Positions 17,286 to 26,044 of a stretch of DNA of 64,000 nt are shown here, piece after piece; the first letter of the stretch is position 1; each line of letters begins with the position of its first letter. The stretch comes from Chthonomonas sp. UBA2785. GTDB taxonomy: Bacteria > Armatimonadota > Fimbriimonadia > Fimbriimonadales > Fimbriimonadaceae. Both the position numbers and the translations under genes were made by a program. Where the stretch lies: the NCBI GenBank assembly GCA_002352215.1, contig DEIB01000056.1, positions 124,001 to 188,000 on the forward strand. The letters run 5' to 3'. The notes beneath the pieces are model-generated. The model did no database searches. It was not told where the DNA came from and saw nothing but the letters and a program-made list of their open reading frames with translations.

Positions 17286-18023
17286 ATGGTTAAGGCGGAT
17301 GCCGCCCTCATTGGCGGGACGGGAATTGGCGAGATTCTGCGGGCGCATCCCGGGCGTGCGGTGATGGTGCCGACCCCGTTTGGCCCCATGCGAGGCTGGC
17401 TGCAAGATCGCCAAGGGCAACGAGTGATCGTGGTGGCGCGGCACGCGGCCGGGCATAAGACGCCCCCGCACGGCATTGGCTACCGCGCCATGGCCGAGGG
17501 CCTGCGCCTGATGGGCGTGCGCCGCTGCCTGGCCACGGCGGCGGTGGGTTCGCTGCGGGTGGACTGGGCGCCGGGCACACTAGCGGTGGTGACCGACTTC
17601 ATTGACGCCACCGGGCGGCAGGTGACGGGGTTCAACCGCACCGTGAACCACGTGGATATGTCGCAGTGTTTTGCCGGGAGTGCGGCCATTGGGGCGGCGC
17701 TGAAGGAGTTGGGCTTGCCGCACGCGGATCGTTCGGTCTACGTGGGGATGGACGGGCCGCGCTACGAAACCGCCGCCGAGATTCGGATGCTGCAGATGCT
17801 GGGCGGCGACGTGGTGGGGATGACCGCCACCAGTGAGGCCATTGCCATGGCCGAGGCGGGCGTGGAATACGGATTGATCTCGGTAGTCACGAACCTCGGC
17901 TGCGGCCTGGACCCCGAGGGCATTGACCACGGCGCGGTGACCGACGTGATGAAGGAGCGCGGTGCGGACGTGGTGCGCGCCCTGGAACTGGCCGTGAGCC
18001 CGGCCATGCTCGCGAACGCATGA
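17286..18023 (+). CDS. 5'-methylthioadenosine/5'-methylthioinosine phosphorylase-like enzyme
   Basis: Purine nucleoside phosphorylase family 2; phosphorolysis of MTA or a related nucleoside in methionine salvage. 245 aa from ATG 17286. Motifs: ALIGGTGIGEIL (phosphate-binding GGTGL), VVARHAAGHKTPPHGIGYR (usual RHG.gH...P..inyrAn), ATAAVGSLRVDWAPG, YVGMDGPRYETAAEIRML (the GPRFET substrate motif) and VVGMTATSEAIAMAEAGVEY (GMT..pE..lArE). The open frame extends about 1,100 bases further upstream but that part is antisense to the nuclease gene. The stop overlaps the next gene by ATGA. Confidence 0.9.
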   Translation: MVKADAALIGGTGIGEILRAHPGRAVMVPTPFGPMRGWLQDRQGQRVIVVARHAAGHKTPPHGIGYRAMAEGLRLMGVRRCLATAAVGSLRVDWAPGTLAVVTDFIDATGRQVTGFNRTVNHVDMSQCFAGSAAIGAALKELGLPHADRSVYVGMDGPRYETAAEIRMLQMLGGDVVGMTATSEAIAMAEAGVEYGLISVVTNLGCGLDPEGIDHGAVTDVMKERGADVVRALELAVSPAMLANA

Positions 18024-18898
18024 CCCGCGACCGGCGCCTGCTGACCTTGGCCATGGCCCTTGCCCCGGGGGTGGGTGGCAAGACGATCACCCGATTCTGG
18101 GTGCGCCACGAGCTGCTAGGCCGCACCGACGAGGACGTGTGGACCCTGACGCCCGAGGTCTTGATTGAAGAGTATCGCTGGCGAGCGGCGGCGGCGAACC
18201 GGTGGACCGAAGAACGGGCTACCCTGCGCGGCGAAGCCCAAGAACTGCTGGAGCGGCTGGACCGGATGAATGTGGGCGTGGTGACCGCGGCGGACCCGCA
18301 CTACCCTCACCATGTGGAGCACCTGGAGCCCGACCCGCCGGGGGTGCTGTTCCTGTACGGTAACCAAAAACTGCTGCACCAACCGACCTTTACGGTGCTG
18401 GCCAGCCGAGGGGGCACCGATGAAAGCACCCGGCAGATTGAAAGGCTGACGGAGGATGGCGTGATTCGGGGCGAGGTGCTGGTGGCGGGTCACAACACCC
18501 CGGCCTACCAGCGGGCGGCGGTGGTGCCGCTGCGGTGGGGCGCGCCGCGCATCATGGTGCTGGACACCGGCCTGTTTGAAGGGCTTGGCGAAGATTTGAG
18601 TGACGAGCCGTTCCGGGCGGCGCGGCTGTGGCGCTACAAGTTCGACCCGAAGACGGACCTGGCGCTTTCCGCCGTCAATCCCTTGCGTTCGTTCCACCGC
18701 AACGCCAACCGGGTGCGCGACCGCTTGGTGGCGGGGCTGTCTTACCGCCTCGATTTTGCCTACATCGCCCCGAACGGCAATATGGAGCACATTGCGCTGG
18801 CGGCCCTGCGCACGGGGCGACCGGTGCGGGTGAGCGAAACCGTGCCCCGCTACGAATGGTTTGCGGGGCAGGGCGCGCGCATTGCGCTGCTGAGCTAG
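18020..18898 (+). CDS. Divergent DprA/Smf-like Rossmann protein
   Basis: 292 aa. Resembles DprA, the RecA loader of natural transformation, but is degenerate. The N-terminal helical part is followed by a YPHHVEHLEPDPPGVLFLYG segment (DprA: YP..L..I.DPP.VLyv.G). The motif TVLASRGGTDESTRQIERL stands where DprA has VAIVGSR.....G. Later, RDRLVAGLSYRLDFAYIAPN aligns with RNRIIAGLS..v.vvEa and precedes GNMEHIALAALRTGRPV. The central G-x-A-x-G-I-D loop is not recognisable. No C-terminal winged helix. Coupled to the phosphorylase gene (ATGA) and convergent with GH127. It may have changed role; a full DprA may lie elsewhere. Confidence 0.7.
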   Translation: MTRDRRLLTLAMALAPGVGGKTITRFWVRHELLGRTDEDVWTLTPEVLIEEYRWRAAAANRWTEERATLRGEAQELLERLDRMNVGVVTAADPHYPHHVEHLEPDPPGVLFLYGNQKLLHQPTFTVLASRGGTDESTRQIERLTEDGVIRGEVLVAGHNTPAYQRAAVVPLRWGAPRIMVLDTGLFEGLGEDLSDEPFRAARLWRYKFDPKTDLALSAVNPLRSFHRNANRVRDRLVAGLSYRLDFAYIAPNGNMEHIALAALRTGRPVRVSETVPRYEWFAGQGARIALLS

Positions 18899-20733
18899 CT
18901 GGAGACGCGGCGCATCCACACGCGCATCGCGCCGGTGCCTCGGTTGCCCCAGGTCCAGTACGGGACAGCTACGGCGCGGGCGGGGCGAGGCGCTTCTTGC
19001 GGGCCGGGGTAGGGCACGTAAGCGGTGTCGCGCGTCCAGTGGTCGCTTTCCAGCCGGGCGGCGGCCACCAGGCTCGGGCCGTGGGGGTCAGCGCGATTGA
19101 TTTCGGCGGGGCGCGAGGGGTCCAGGCGGTAGAGGTGAAGCGGGGCTTCGGCGTCGGCCTCTTCCCAGGCGTAGATCACCGGGCCTCGGCGCAGGGCCAG
19201 CAGGTCGGCGGCGTCGGGGATGCGGCTGTCGGCCACCATCCATTCGGCGGGCATGGCGAGGTCGAGTCGTAGCGTGTCGCCGGCTTGCCACTCGCGGGTG
19301 ACGGTGAGGTAGCCGTCTTGGATCTCGTTCACCATCTCGCCGTTGAGCGAGGCTCGGGCGTCGCGGCACCAGTTCGGGATGCGCAGCCGCAGGGTGGCGT
19401 GGCCTGGCTGTTCCACGGCCACGTGGACCTCGCTGGCGTGGGGGTATTCGGTTTCCACCCGGAACTGCGGGCCGCCCGCCACCGTGATCGTCATCGCATC
19501 GGGGATTTCGATGGTGACGCGGTCGCCTTCCACCCGGGCCAAGTACCGCTCGATGCTCAGAATGAGGCGGGCGATGTTGGGCGGGCAGCAGGCGCAATCG
19601 AACCACGGCTTGCGCACCTTTTCCCCCCGGGATTCCAGCGGGTTGTCGTAGAAGTAGCCAGTGCCGGTGAGGTCCATGCCGCTCAGCACCGCGTTGTAAA
19701 GCGCGCGTTCCATCACGTCGGCAAACTTGGATTGGCCTGTAGCGCGGCCCATGCGCTGCGCCCAGAAGACGAGGCCGATGGCGGCGCAGGTTTCGGCGTA
19801 GGCATCGCGGTTGGGGAGGTCGAAATCTTCGGTGAAGCCTTCGTTGTAGCCCGCCGAGCCGATCCCGCCGGTGATGTACATGCGGTGCCGGGTCAGGGAA
19901 TCCCACAGCCGGTGGAGGGTGGGCATGGTCTCCTCGGGCGCAGCGTCCACGGCGCCGCAGTAGAGATAGACCGCGCGCACCGCGTGGCCGACCGGGGTTT
20001 CGGCTTCAATGAGCGGCCGATCATCCTGCGCGTAGTGGCCTTCGTAGGTGCCACGAGGGGCGAAGAGGGCGTGGTACGCCGGGTGCACATCGGCCTGGGA
20101 GAGTTCTTGTTCGAACGGACTAGGGCGCTGGCCGCGCCGCAGCACTTGCCACTTGGCTAGCTCGCGGTACTTAGCGTCGCCGGTCCATTGGCTGAGGCGG
20201 GCCAGGGCAAGCTCGGGCTCCGGATGGCCGGGGAGCTTGTCCATGCGGCCGGGGCCGAAGGTTTCCGTCAGGTGGTCGGCGGCCTTCTTCGCGACGGCGT
20301 ACAGCGGGCCTTCGCCGAGGGATTCGGCTTCCGCGACGCCCGCTTCGATCAGGTGACCAAGGCAGTACTGCTCGTGGTAGGCGGCCGTCAGCGAATAGCG
20401 GGGCGCGTGCCGCCCCAGCTGGTGGAAAGTGTGCACGTAGCCATCGGCCTGCTGCGCCTGGCCGAGCGTGCGGACGAAATCTTCGAACGGCTTGCGCACG
20501 GGGTGGCTGGGGTCCAGCGCGAGGGCATAAACGGTGGCTTCGCTGAGCTTATACAGGTCGCTGTCGTCGTAGTTGCGGCCCTCGTGGCCGGCGGTTTCGC
20601 CCCGGGCGGCGCGGCGGAAGTTCTCCAGTCGCGGGGTTTCTTCGCATTGCTGCCACTGGTGGGCCAGGCCACGATCCAGCAGGGCGCGCTGGCGCTCCTT
20701 CCAGAAACCCTCTCCCAAGACGACGGGACGCAT
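18895..20733 (-). CDS. Glycoside hydrolase family 127 (beta-L-arabinofuranosidase-like)
   Basis: Cleaves beta-L-arabinofuranose or related residues from plant or glycoprotein glycans, using a zinc-bound cysteine nucleophile. 612 aa from ATG 20733; a 13-residue longer start would overlap the upstream gene by 35 bases. Family motifs: FWKERQRALLDRGLAHQW, DSDLYKLSEATVYALALDP, LGHLIEAGVAEAESLGEG, PGHPEPELALARLSQWTGD and the catalytic WFDCACCPPNIARL near residue 400. No signal peptide, so it is likely intracellular. It follows the GH15 gene by four bases, so both act in one glycan-degrading pathway. Confidence 0.92.
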   Translation of the reverse strand: MRPVVLGEGFWKERQRALLDRGLAHQWQQCEETPRLENFRRAARGETAGHEGRNYDDSDLYKLSEATVYALALDPSHPVRKPFEDFVRTLGQAQQADGYVHTFHQLGRHAPRYSLTAAYHEQYCLGHLIEAGVAEAESLGEGPLYAVAKKAADHLTETFGPGRMDKLPGHPEPELALARLSQWTGDAKYRELAKWQVLRRGQRPSPFEQELSQADVHPAYHALFAPRGTYEGHYAQDDRPLIEAETPVGHAVRAVYLYCGAVDAAPEETMPTLHRLWDSLTRHRMYITGGIGSAGYNEGFTEDFDLPNRDAYAETCAAIGLVFWAQRMGRATGQSKFADVMERALYNAVLSGMDLTGTGYFYDNPLESRGEKVRKPWFDCACCPPNIARLILSIERYLARVEGDRVTIEIPDAMTITVAGGPQFRVETEYPHASEVHVAVEQPGHATLRLRIPNWCRDARASLNGEMVNEIQDGYLTVTREWQAGDTLRLDLAMPAEWMVADSRIPDAADLLALRRGPVIYAWEEADAEAPLHLYRLDPSRPAEINRADPHGPSLVAAARLESDHWTRDTAYVPYPGPQEAPRPARAVAVPYWTWGNRGTGAMRVWMRRVSS

Positions 20734-20737
20734 AGGC

Positions 20738-22639
20738 TCAGGAGGGTACCGCCGTGGCGCGCAGGAAGTCATGAATTGTTCCTACAAACTCCGCGTGAGA
20801 CCAGGTAAGCGGCGAGACGCTGAGGGGGGCACCGGTCTCGGGGTGGAATTGCTCGGCCAGGAGGTGGGTGGAGGTGGCGCGGTGGACACACCAATCCAGC
20901 CTTTGCCGGGCTAGATCGAGGTGACCAAGGCGGATTTCGGCCTGCGCCGCCCAGAGCGTGCTGATGACCCAGGGATTGCCCGTGTACCACTCCGAAGCCC
21001 GGTGGTAGTAGTCGTTTTCGTACCGCGCCAAGCCACCGATGGCCGTGGGGATGGAGAGGCGCTCCACCACCATCTGGTAAGTGGCGTGGGCGGCGGTTTG
21101 GGTGAGATCGGTGTCCAGGTGGAGGAGGGCGGCGAGCACGCTGGCATCCACCGTGGTGTCGCCGGGGCGGCGGAGATAGACGCCCCGCTCGGGATCGAGG
21201 AATGTGGCATCGAACCCGACCCGCATGGTGTGGGCGGCTTCCGTGAGGGCGGGGGCGAAGTCATCGCCGAGGTGCGCGGCAAGGTGGGCGGCGTCCTCCA
21301 GCGCCCGGATCACGGCGGCGGTGGTGAAGGCGTGGACGTCGTAGCGCTCTTCCCACAGATCCCAACTGGGCAGGGGCATGCCACGCTCATCCCGGTGGGC
21401 CAGCATGGCCTGGGCCGCCCCGCGCCCGAAGTGTTGCCACACGTCTTCGAGCATGAGCTGGTCCCGGGTGAGATCGAAGTGGGAGCGCAGGAGAGAAAGG
21501 GTCAGCGCGGTTTCGTCCTCTTGGAATGGCACCACCGGCTGGCCCTGGTGCACCCACGGGTGCCAGCTGGCCCCCACGCATCCATCCGGCCGATATTTTT
21601 GCAGGAAGAACGGGCGGTGCGGGCGCACCAGGTGCCGGGCAAAGAGGAGGAATGCGCGGGCCGTTTCGGGGCGACCACTTTGGTCCATCACCTCGGCGAT
21701 GCGCGCACCATCGCGGGGCCAGCAATAGGAATAGTGCGCGCGGTTGCTGGCCATGATGTCGCTGTCGTTGGCGGCCAGGATAGCGCCCCCGTGGTCGCAA
21801 TTGGCCTGCATGATGATGAGCGAATGCTGGTAGAGCTTGCGCCAGGATTCGGGTAGGGAGACGAACCCTTTGGGCTCCGAATGAGATGTAAATTTATGGC
21901 CGGAGGCGCGGGCGCGCTCGATGACGTTTTCTATCTCGCTCGCCGGCGGGGCGGGCTGCAAATCGTCAATGTGGTGCGCTGCGTGCATCCAGGTCCACAG
22001 CGTGGCGGGGCCGTGGGCGAGGTCCAGATCGTAGCGCGCGGTGAAGTCCACTGAACCCTGGGCGATGGGGTTCATGCCCAGTTCGCCGTCGTCCGCGTCG
22101 CGCCAGGTGCCTTCCAGCCCTTGGAACTTGGCAATGCCCATTGAATACTGTGAGAGACCCTCCGATTCCGTTCGGCCACCGAATAAAAAGGCGTGCTCGC
22201 CCCGGTAGTTGACGATGGCGTCGTGGGCCGCCCAGTAGAACGCGGTGTTGCCCACGTCGCTCTGCCCGATCTCCAGGTAGGCGTGCAAAAACACCCGAAT
22301 GGTGCGGCCCCGCCCGGCCAGATCCTCCGCCACGATGCGCCGCACGTGCAAGGGCTGCTCAGGGTCCACGGCTTCGGTGATTGTCAGCCGAATCTGCCAG
22401 CCATGGTGGGTCAGCGTGGTCACGCCTACCAGGCAGCCGGGCTCGTAGGCCATGGCCACCGTCCACTCGGGGGCGTCGGTCCACGCCACCGACCCCTCGC
22501 ACCACACCCCGAAGCGCGCGCGCTCCCCATTGATATGGTTGGGGTAGCCCACGTGCGGCCAGGTGAGGTCCCGAAGTTGGTAGTGCGCGTCGTAGGCCAA
22601 GTACAAGCGGCCTGTGCTGAGGACGAGAGGACGAGGCAT
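20738..22639 (-). CDS. Glycoside hydrolase family 15 (glucoamylase/trehalase-like)
   Basis: (alpha/alpha)6-barrel enzyme releasing glucose from alpha-glucans or trehalose. 633 aa. The N-terminal super-sandwich domain is followed by NRAHYSYCWPRDGARIAEVM (family motif Y..cWpRD), then FFLQKYRPDGCVGASWHPWV and PFQEDETALTLSLLRSHF (Q.DE), which carries the general-acid region. The late GNPWVISTLWAAQAEIRLG matches the second catalytic glutamate region, where the usual E of N-P-W is replaced by context only partly readable here. Start ATG 22639. No signal peptide. Operon with GH127, AlkA-like and PepA genes. Confidence 0.9.
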   Translation of the reverse strand: MPRPLVLSTGRLYLAYDAHYQLRDLTWPHVGYPNHINGERARFGVWCEGSVAWTDAPEWTVAMAYEPGCLVGVTTLTHHGWQIRLTITEAVDPEQPLHVRRIVAEDLAGRGRTIRVFLHAYLEIGQSDVGNTAFYWAAHDAIVNYRGEHAFLFGGRTESEGLSQYSMGIAKFQGLEGTWRDADDGELGMNPIAQGSVDFTARYDLDLAHGPATLWTWMHAAHHIDDLQPAPPASEIENVIERARASGHKFTSHSEPKGFVSLPESWRKLYQHSLIIMQANCDHGGAILAANDSDIMASNRAHYSYCWPRDGARIAEVMDQSGRPETARAFLLFARHLVRPHRPFFLQKYRPDGCVGASWHPWVHQGQPVVPFQEDETALTLSLLRSHFDLTRDQLMLEDVWQHFGRGAAQAMLAHRDERGMPLPSWDLWEERYDVHAFTTAAVIRALEDAAHLAAHLGDDFAPALTEAAHTMRVGFDATFLDPERGVYLRRPGDTTVDASVLAALLHLDTDLTQTAAHATYQMVVERLSIPTAIGGLARYENDYYHRASEWYTGNPWVISTLWAAQAEIRLGHLDLARQRLDWCVHRATSTHLLAEQFHPETGAPLSVSPLTWSHAEFVGTIHDFLRATAVPS

Positions 22640-22643
22640 GGGG

Positions 22644-23243
22644 CTACGAAACCGGGGTGTTGTCCAGGCTCTTCCAGATGTACCGGGCGGCGAGCGAGCG
22701 GTGCGGTTGCCAGCGTTCGCCCAGCTCCGCCATATCCCCCGCCGTCAAATCCGGGCGTACCAGGCGCTTGAGACCGTTTTGGATGCCGAGATCGCCGAGC
22801 GGCCACACATCCGGGTGGTGCAGGCCGAAGATGAGGAACATATCCACCGTCCATGGGCCGACCCCGGTGATGGGGAGCAAGCGCGCCCGCACCTCGTCAT
22901 CGGGCATGGAGAACCAGTCATCCGCCCGCCAGTTGTGGTCCAGCCAGGCCTGCGCCACGGCGTGGACGTAGCGCGCTTTCTGACGGCTGAGCCCCAGGGT
23001 TCGCAGCTCGTCCGGCGAGACATCGAGCAAGCGCTCCGGGTCCACGGGCTCGCCGCCGATGCGCTCGGCCACCCGTGCCCAGATGGTCGCGGCGGCCTTG
23101 ACGCTCAGCTGCTGCGAAACGAGCGACGACACGAGACAGGTAAGCGGCTCCTCGGGCTGGCCCATCTCCAGCGGCCCGAAGCGCGCCACCACTGGCCCCA
23201 GGTACTCACAGGACGAGAACCGGGCGAATGCGGCCTCATCCAT
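22644..23243 (-). CDS. DNA-3-methyladenine glycosylase II-like (HhH-GPD)
   Basis: Base-excision repair enzyme removing alkylated purines. 199 aa from ATG 23243 (MDEAAFARFSSCEYLGPVVA). The fold shows LTCLVSSLVSQQLSVKAAAT (usual l...IigQQlS..aA..i), LGLSRQKARYVHAVAQAWLD, and the helix-hairpin-helix with catalytic Asp: LLPITGVGPWTVDMFLIFGL (GIGpWTAdm). PLGDLGIQNGLKRL then follows. It lacks the N-terminal beta domain of E. coli AlkA, as in the shorter AlkA/MAG type. The gene overlaps the upstream pepA stop by eight bases; the longer frame start at 23294 would overlap pepA by 59 bases and reads as low-complexity. Confidence 0.92.
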   Translation of the reverse strand: MDEAAFARFSSCEYLGPVVARFGPLEMGQPEEPLTCLVSSLVSQQLSVKAAATIWARVAERIGGEPVDPERLLDVSPDELRTLGLSRQKARYVHAVAQAWLDHNWRADDWFSMPDDEVRARLLPITGVGPWTVDMFLIFGLHHPDVWPLGDLGIQNGLKRLVRPDLTAGDMAELGERWQPHRSLAARYIWKSLDNTPVS

Positions 23244-24681
23244 GGTTTTCGAGGTAGCGGGCCAGCAGGCGCACGCCGAATCCGGTCGGGCCATTCACGA
23301 ACATGCCTTTGTCGCTGTCGTTGCCAGCGGTCCCGGCGATGTCAATGTGCGCCCAAGGCGTGCCTTCGTTGACAAAGAACGAAAGGAATGTGGCACCCTG
23401 CACCGGGTGCGCCTTGCGGTTGGGCACCGAGTTCACCAGGTCCGCTACGTTGCTCTTCATCATGTCGCGGTAGCCCTGGTCCAGCGGCAGGCGCCACACA
23501 CGCTCCCCGGTGGCTTGCCCGGCGTCGGTCAGGTCTTGGCACAGCTGATCGTCGGTGCTGAAAATGCCCGCGAACGTGCTGCCCAGCGCCACCACCACGC
23601 CCCCGGTGAGGGTGGCGAGGTCCACAATGCACTTGGCCTTTTCGCGGTCGCAAGCCCAAATCAGGCCGTCGGCCAGCACTAGGCGGCCTTCGGCGTCGGT
23701 GTTGGTCACTTCCACCGTCACGCCGTTGCTGTAGGTCAGCACGTCGTCGGGTCGGTAGGCGTCATCGCTCACGCTGTTTTCGGCGGCGGTCAGCAAGCCC
23801 ACCACACGCACGTTGGGCTTCACCACGTCGGCGATGGCGCGCATGGCCCCCAGCACGGCGCAGCCACCGGCCTTATCAACCTTCATGCCGGCCATGGCCC
23901 CGCTGATCTTAAGGCTGAGGCCGCCGGTGTCGTAGGTGATGGTCTTGCCAACCAGCACCACGGGGGCGGTGTCTTCCATGCCTTCGGGGCAGTATTCGAT
24001 GCGGATGAGGCACCCGGAGTTGATGGAGGCGCGGCCCACGGTCGCGATGCCCACATAGCCCGCCGCCAACAGATACTCGTCGCTCAGCACATCCACCTTC
24101 AGGTTGCGCTCGGCGGCCATTTCGCGGGCGGCTTCGGCCATATAGGCGGGGTTGGCGATGTTGGGCGGGGTTTGGGCCAGGGTGCGGGCAAAGTTGGCGG
24201 CTTCGGCTAGGGCAATGCCGTCGGCCAGGCCGTGGTCTAGAGTTTCGTTGGACGAAAAGACGGTGAGATCGGGGCGGGTATCGGGCTTGGCGGCCGCGCC
24301 GGGGTACAGCATGGGGTTCCAGGCCAGCAAGCCGAGGGCTTCGCCCAGGGCGCGCCCCCACATGGGGTCTTCCCAGCGATCCATTTCGAACTGCGCAGTG
24401 CGGGCCTGCACCTGCGCCAGGCGGCGACCCGCCACGGCACCCGCCTCGCGGGCCTTGCTCTCATTGAACGCGGCGAACTCGCCCAGACCGACCAGCAAGA
24501 TGCGCGGCATGTTGGCGGGGAAGGCTTCGGTCCACTGGCCTTCCTTGCCGGAGAACTCCTTGCGCTTGGAGGCCATCAAGACTTCGGAAGCGGCGGTGGC
24601 GGGCAGGCTGCGGTCGCTGAACACGCCCATGACCAAGACGTCCGCCGTGGGGGAGTGACCGGCACGCAAAGTTCGGAACAT
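23236..24681 (-). CDS. pepA: Leucyl aminopeptidase (M17)
   Basis: Two-metal cytosolic aminopeptidase removing N-terminal residues. 481 aa. The catalytic domain has VLVGKTITYDTGGLSLKISG (metal-binding Lys and Asp), MKVDKAGGCAVLGAMRA, VTNTDAEGRLVLADGLIW (the M17 signature NTDAEGRL) and CIVDLATLTGGVVVALG. The active-site Arg of the signature is present. The family's usual G-K-G-V-T-F-D-S is K-T-I-T-Y-D-T here, still conservative. The N-terminal domain is about the normal size. First gene of the minus-strand operon running to GH127; divergent from the GNAT gene. Confidence 0.94.
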   Translation of the reverse strand: MFRTLRAGHSPTADVLVMGVFSDRSLPATAASEVLMASKRKEFSGKEGQWTEAFPANMPRILLVGLGEFAAFNESKAREAGAVAGRRLAQVQARTAQFEMDRWEDPMWGRALGEALGLLAWNPMLYPGAAAKPDTRPDLTVFSSNETLDHGLADGIALAEAANFARTLAQTPPNIANPAYMAEAAREMAAERNLKVDVLSDEYLLAAGYVGIATVGRASINSGCLIRIEYCPEGMEDTAPVVLVGKTITYDTGGLSLKISGAMAGMKVDKAGGCAVLGAMRAIADVVKPNVRVVGLLTAAENSVSDDAYRPDDVLTYSNGVTVEVTNTDAEGRLVLADGLIWACDREKAKCIVDLATLTGGVVVALGSTFAGIFSTDDQLCQDLTDAGQATGERVWRLPLDQGYRDMMKSNVADLVNSVPNRKAHPVQGATFLSFFVNEGTPWAHIDIAGTAGNDSDKGMFVNGPTGFGVRLLARYLENHG

Positions 24682-24746
24682 TCACCCAGTTTCGCACACT
24701 TCGCGCACTTCGGGCGCGGCGGCGCGTTAGGATAAGGAGAGCCCCG

Positions 24747-25298
24747 ATGATTTACGATTCCAACTACTACGAGCGCCTTCGGTTGCGGAACGGGGAAGAG
24801 GTGGATCTGCGGCTGGTACGCGCCACCGATAAGGAAGCGTTCCGGCGCGGATTGGCGGCCATGAGCCCGGGCACGGCCTACCGCCGGTTCTTGACACTCA
24901 AGCAGGAATTTACGGAAAGCGAGCTGCGCTACCTCACCGAAGTGGACCATTTTCACCACTTCGCCTTGGTGGCAGGGGATGAGCAGAACCAGGGCGGGTG
25001 CGGCTACGCGGCGGCGCGGTTTGTGCGGTTTCTCTCGGCGCCCGACACCGCTGATTTCGCGATCGTGGTGGTGGACCCGTTCCAGCGCAAGGGGTTAGGC
25101 CGGGCGATGATGGTGCGGATGGCCGAAGCGGCCCGGGAGCGGGGCGTGGAGTTCCTGACCGGCGAGATGTTCAAATCGAACACGGCAATGTTCCACCTGA
25201 TCGACACCTTGGTGCCACAGGCGGAATGGGAACTGGATGGCGACGCGCTAACCGTGCGCGTGGCCACCTCGCAGTTCCCACCCGTAGACCGGGCTTAA
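24747..25298 (+). CDS. GNAT family N-acetyltransferase
   Basis: 183 aa with a GNAT fold: RNGEEVDLRLVRATDKEAFR at the start (beta1/alpha1), TADFAIVVVDPFQRKGLGRA with the acetyl-CoA pyrophosphate loop Q-R-K-G-L-G-R, and MVRMAEAARERGVEFLTGEM afterwards. Resembles the acetyltransferase domain found at the end of Pat-type protein lysine acetyltransferases, but there is no CoA-ligase or cAMP-binding part. ATG at 24747 follows AAGGAG at a normal distance, an example of a leadered gene here. Substrate unknown. Its stop touches the convergent dps gene. Confidence 0.85.
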   Translation: MIYDSNYYERLRLRNGEEVDLRLVRATDKEAFRRGLAAMSPGTAYRRFLTLKQEFTESELRYLTEVDHFHHFALVAGDEQNQGGCGYAAARFVRFLSAPDTADFAIVVVDPFQRKGLGRAMMVRMAEAARERGVEFLTGEMFKSNTAMFHLIDTLVPQAEWELDGDALTVRVATSQFPPVDRA

Positions 25299-25888
25299 CC
25301 GGTCGCGCGGCGTCGTTTGGCGGCCGCGGGCTTGGGAGTGGCTACTTTGGGGGCTGTTGCCTTAACGGTCTCGGCCTTGGGCGCAGGCTTTGCCGCCTTC
25401 TTGGCGGGAGCCGCCGGGCTCGCGCTGGGGGTCTTGGCGGCGGGGGCCGCCTCTTCTTCTAGAATGCTGGCCAGCATCCAAGCGGCCTTCTCGTGGATTT
25501 GGCTACGAGCCGTCAGGAGGTCGGCCGTGCCCACATCGTCAACGCCCTCAGAGGCCTTGACACCCTTGCGGGCGGTTTGCGCGACGAGGGTATGGCTGGC
25601 GCGGAGGTCGGCCACCATGTCGCTGGCCTTGGTGGCCTGGCCGTCCTTCACCTGGCTCAGCGCCGCGAATTCGGCCATGGTGCCGGGGGCGTGCTGACCC
25701 AGAGCGCGAAGCCGCTCGGCCAATTCATCCACCGCAAGGAAAAGCTCGTTGTATTGCAATTCGAAAAGATTGTGGAGAGCCACAAACTGCGGACCCTTCA
25801 CGTTCCAGTGATAGTTGTGGGTTTTGATCAGCAGAACGTAACTTTCGGCTAGGGTTTTGCGCAGGGCCTCGTAAACAGTGGCATTCAT
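25295..25888 (-). CDS. dps: Dps ferritin-like protein with histone-H1-like tail
   Basis: DNA-binding iron-storage protein of starvation and oxidative stress. 197 aa. Intersubunit ferroxidase residues are His27 in HNYHWNVKGP, His39 in VALHNLFELQ, and Asp54/Glu58 in AVDELAERLRALG, all present. From about residue 148 an extension of about 50 residues follows, made almost only of Ala, Lys and Pro (PAKKAAKPAPKAETVKATAP and similar), ending AAKRRRATG. Such tails bind DNA non-specifically; here it is at the C-terminus. No ribosome binding site is obvious. The 156 bases upstream to the kinase gene hold no other gene. Confidence 0.92.
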   Translation of the reverse strand: MNATVYEALRKTLAESYVLLIKTHNYHWNVKGPQFVALHNLFELQYNELFLAVDELAERLRALGQHAPGTMAEFAALSQVKDGQATKASDMVADLRASHTLVAQTARKGVKASEGVDDVGTADLLTARSQIHEKAAWMLASILEEEAAPAAKTPSASPAAPAKKAAKPAPKAETVKATAPKVATPKPAAAKRRRATG

Positions 25889-26044
25889 GGTGTTCTGTTC
25901 TTTCTACTCCATTCGCTGCGGAAAGCCCGGGAAACGAGGATTCGAGGGAAGGGGACTGGTTAAAATGCGTCGGAAACGGCAAGGATGACCGGAACGCGAG
26001 GCGATGGTCGCGCGTTGAATATGTCAGACTAAAGTCCCGCGCGA

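Noticed and set aside
25295..25460. Ala/Lys/Pro repeats in dps and tig as DNA repeats or CRISPR-like arrays
   Set aside because: They are low-complexity coding tails with irregular units and no spacer pattern. No CRISPR array or cas gene was seen in the window.
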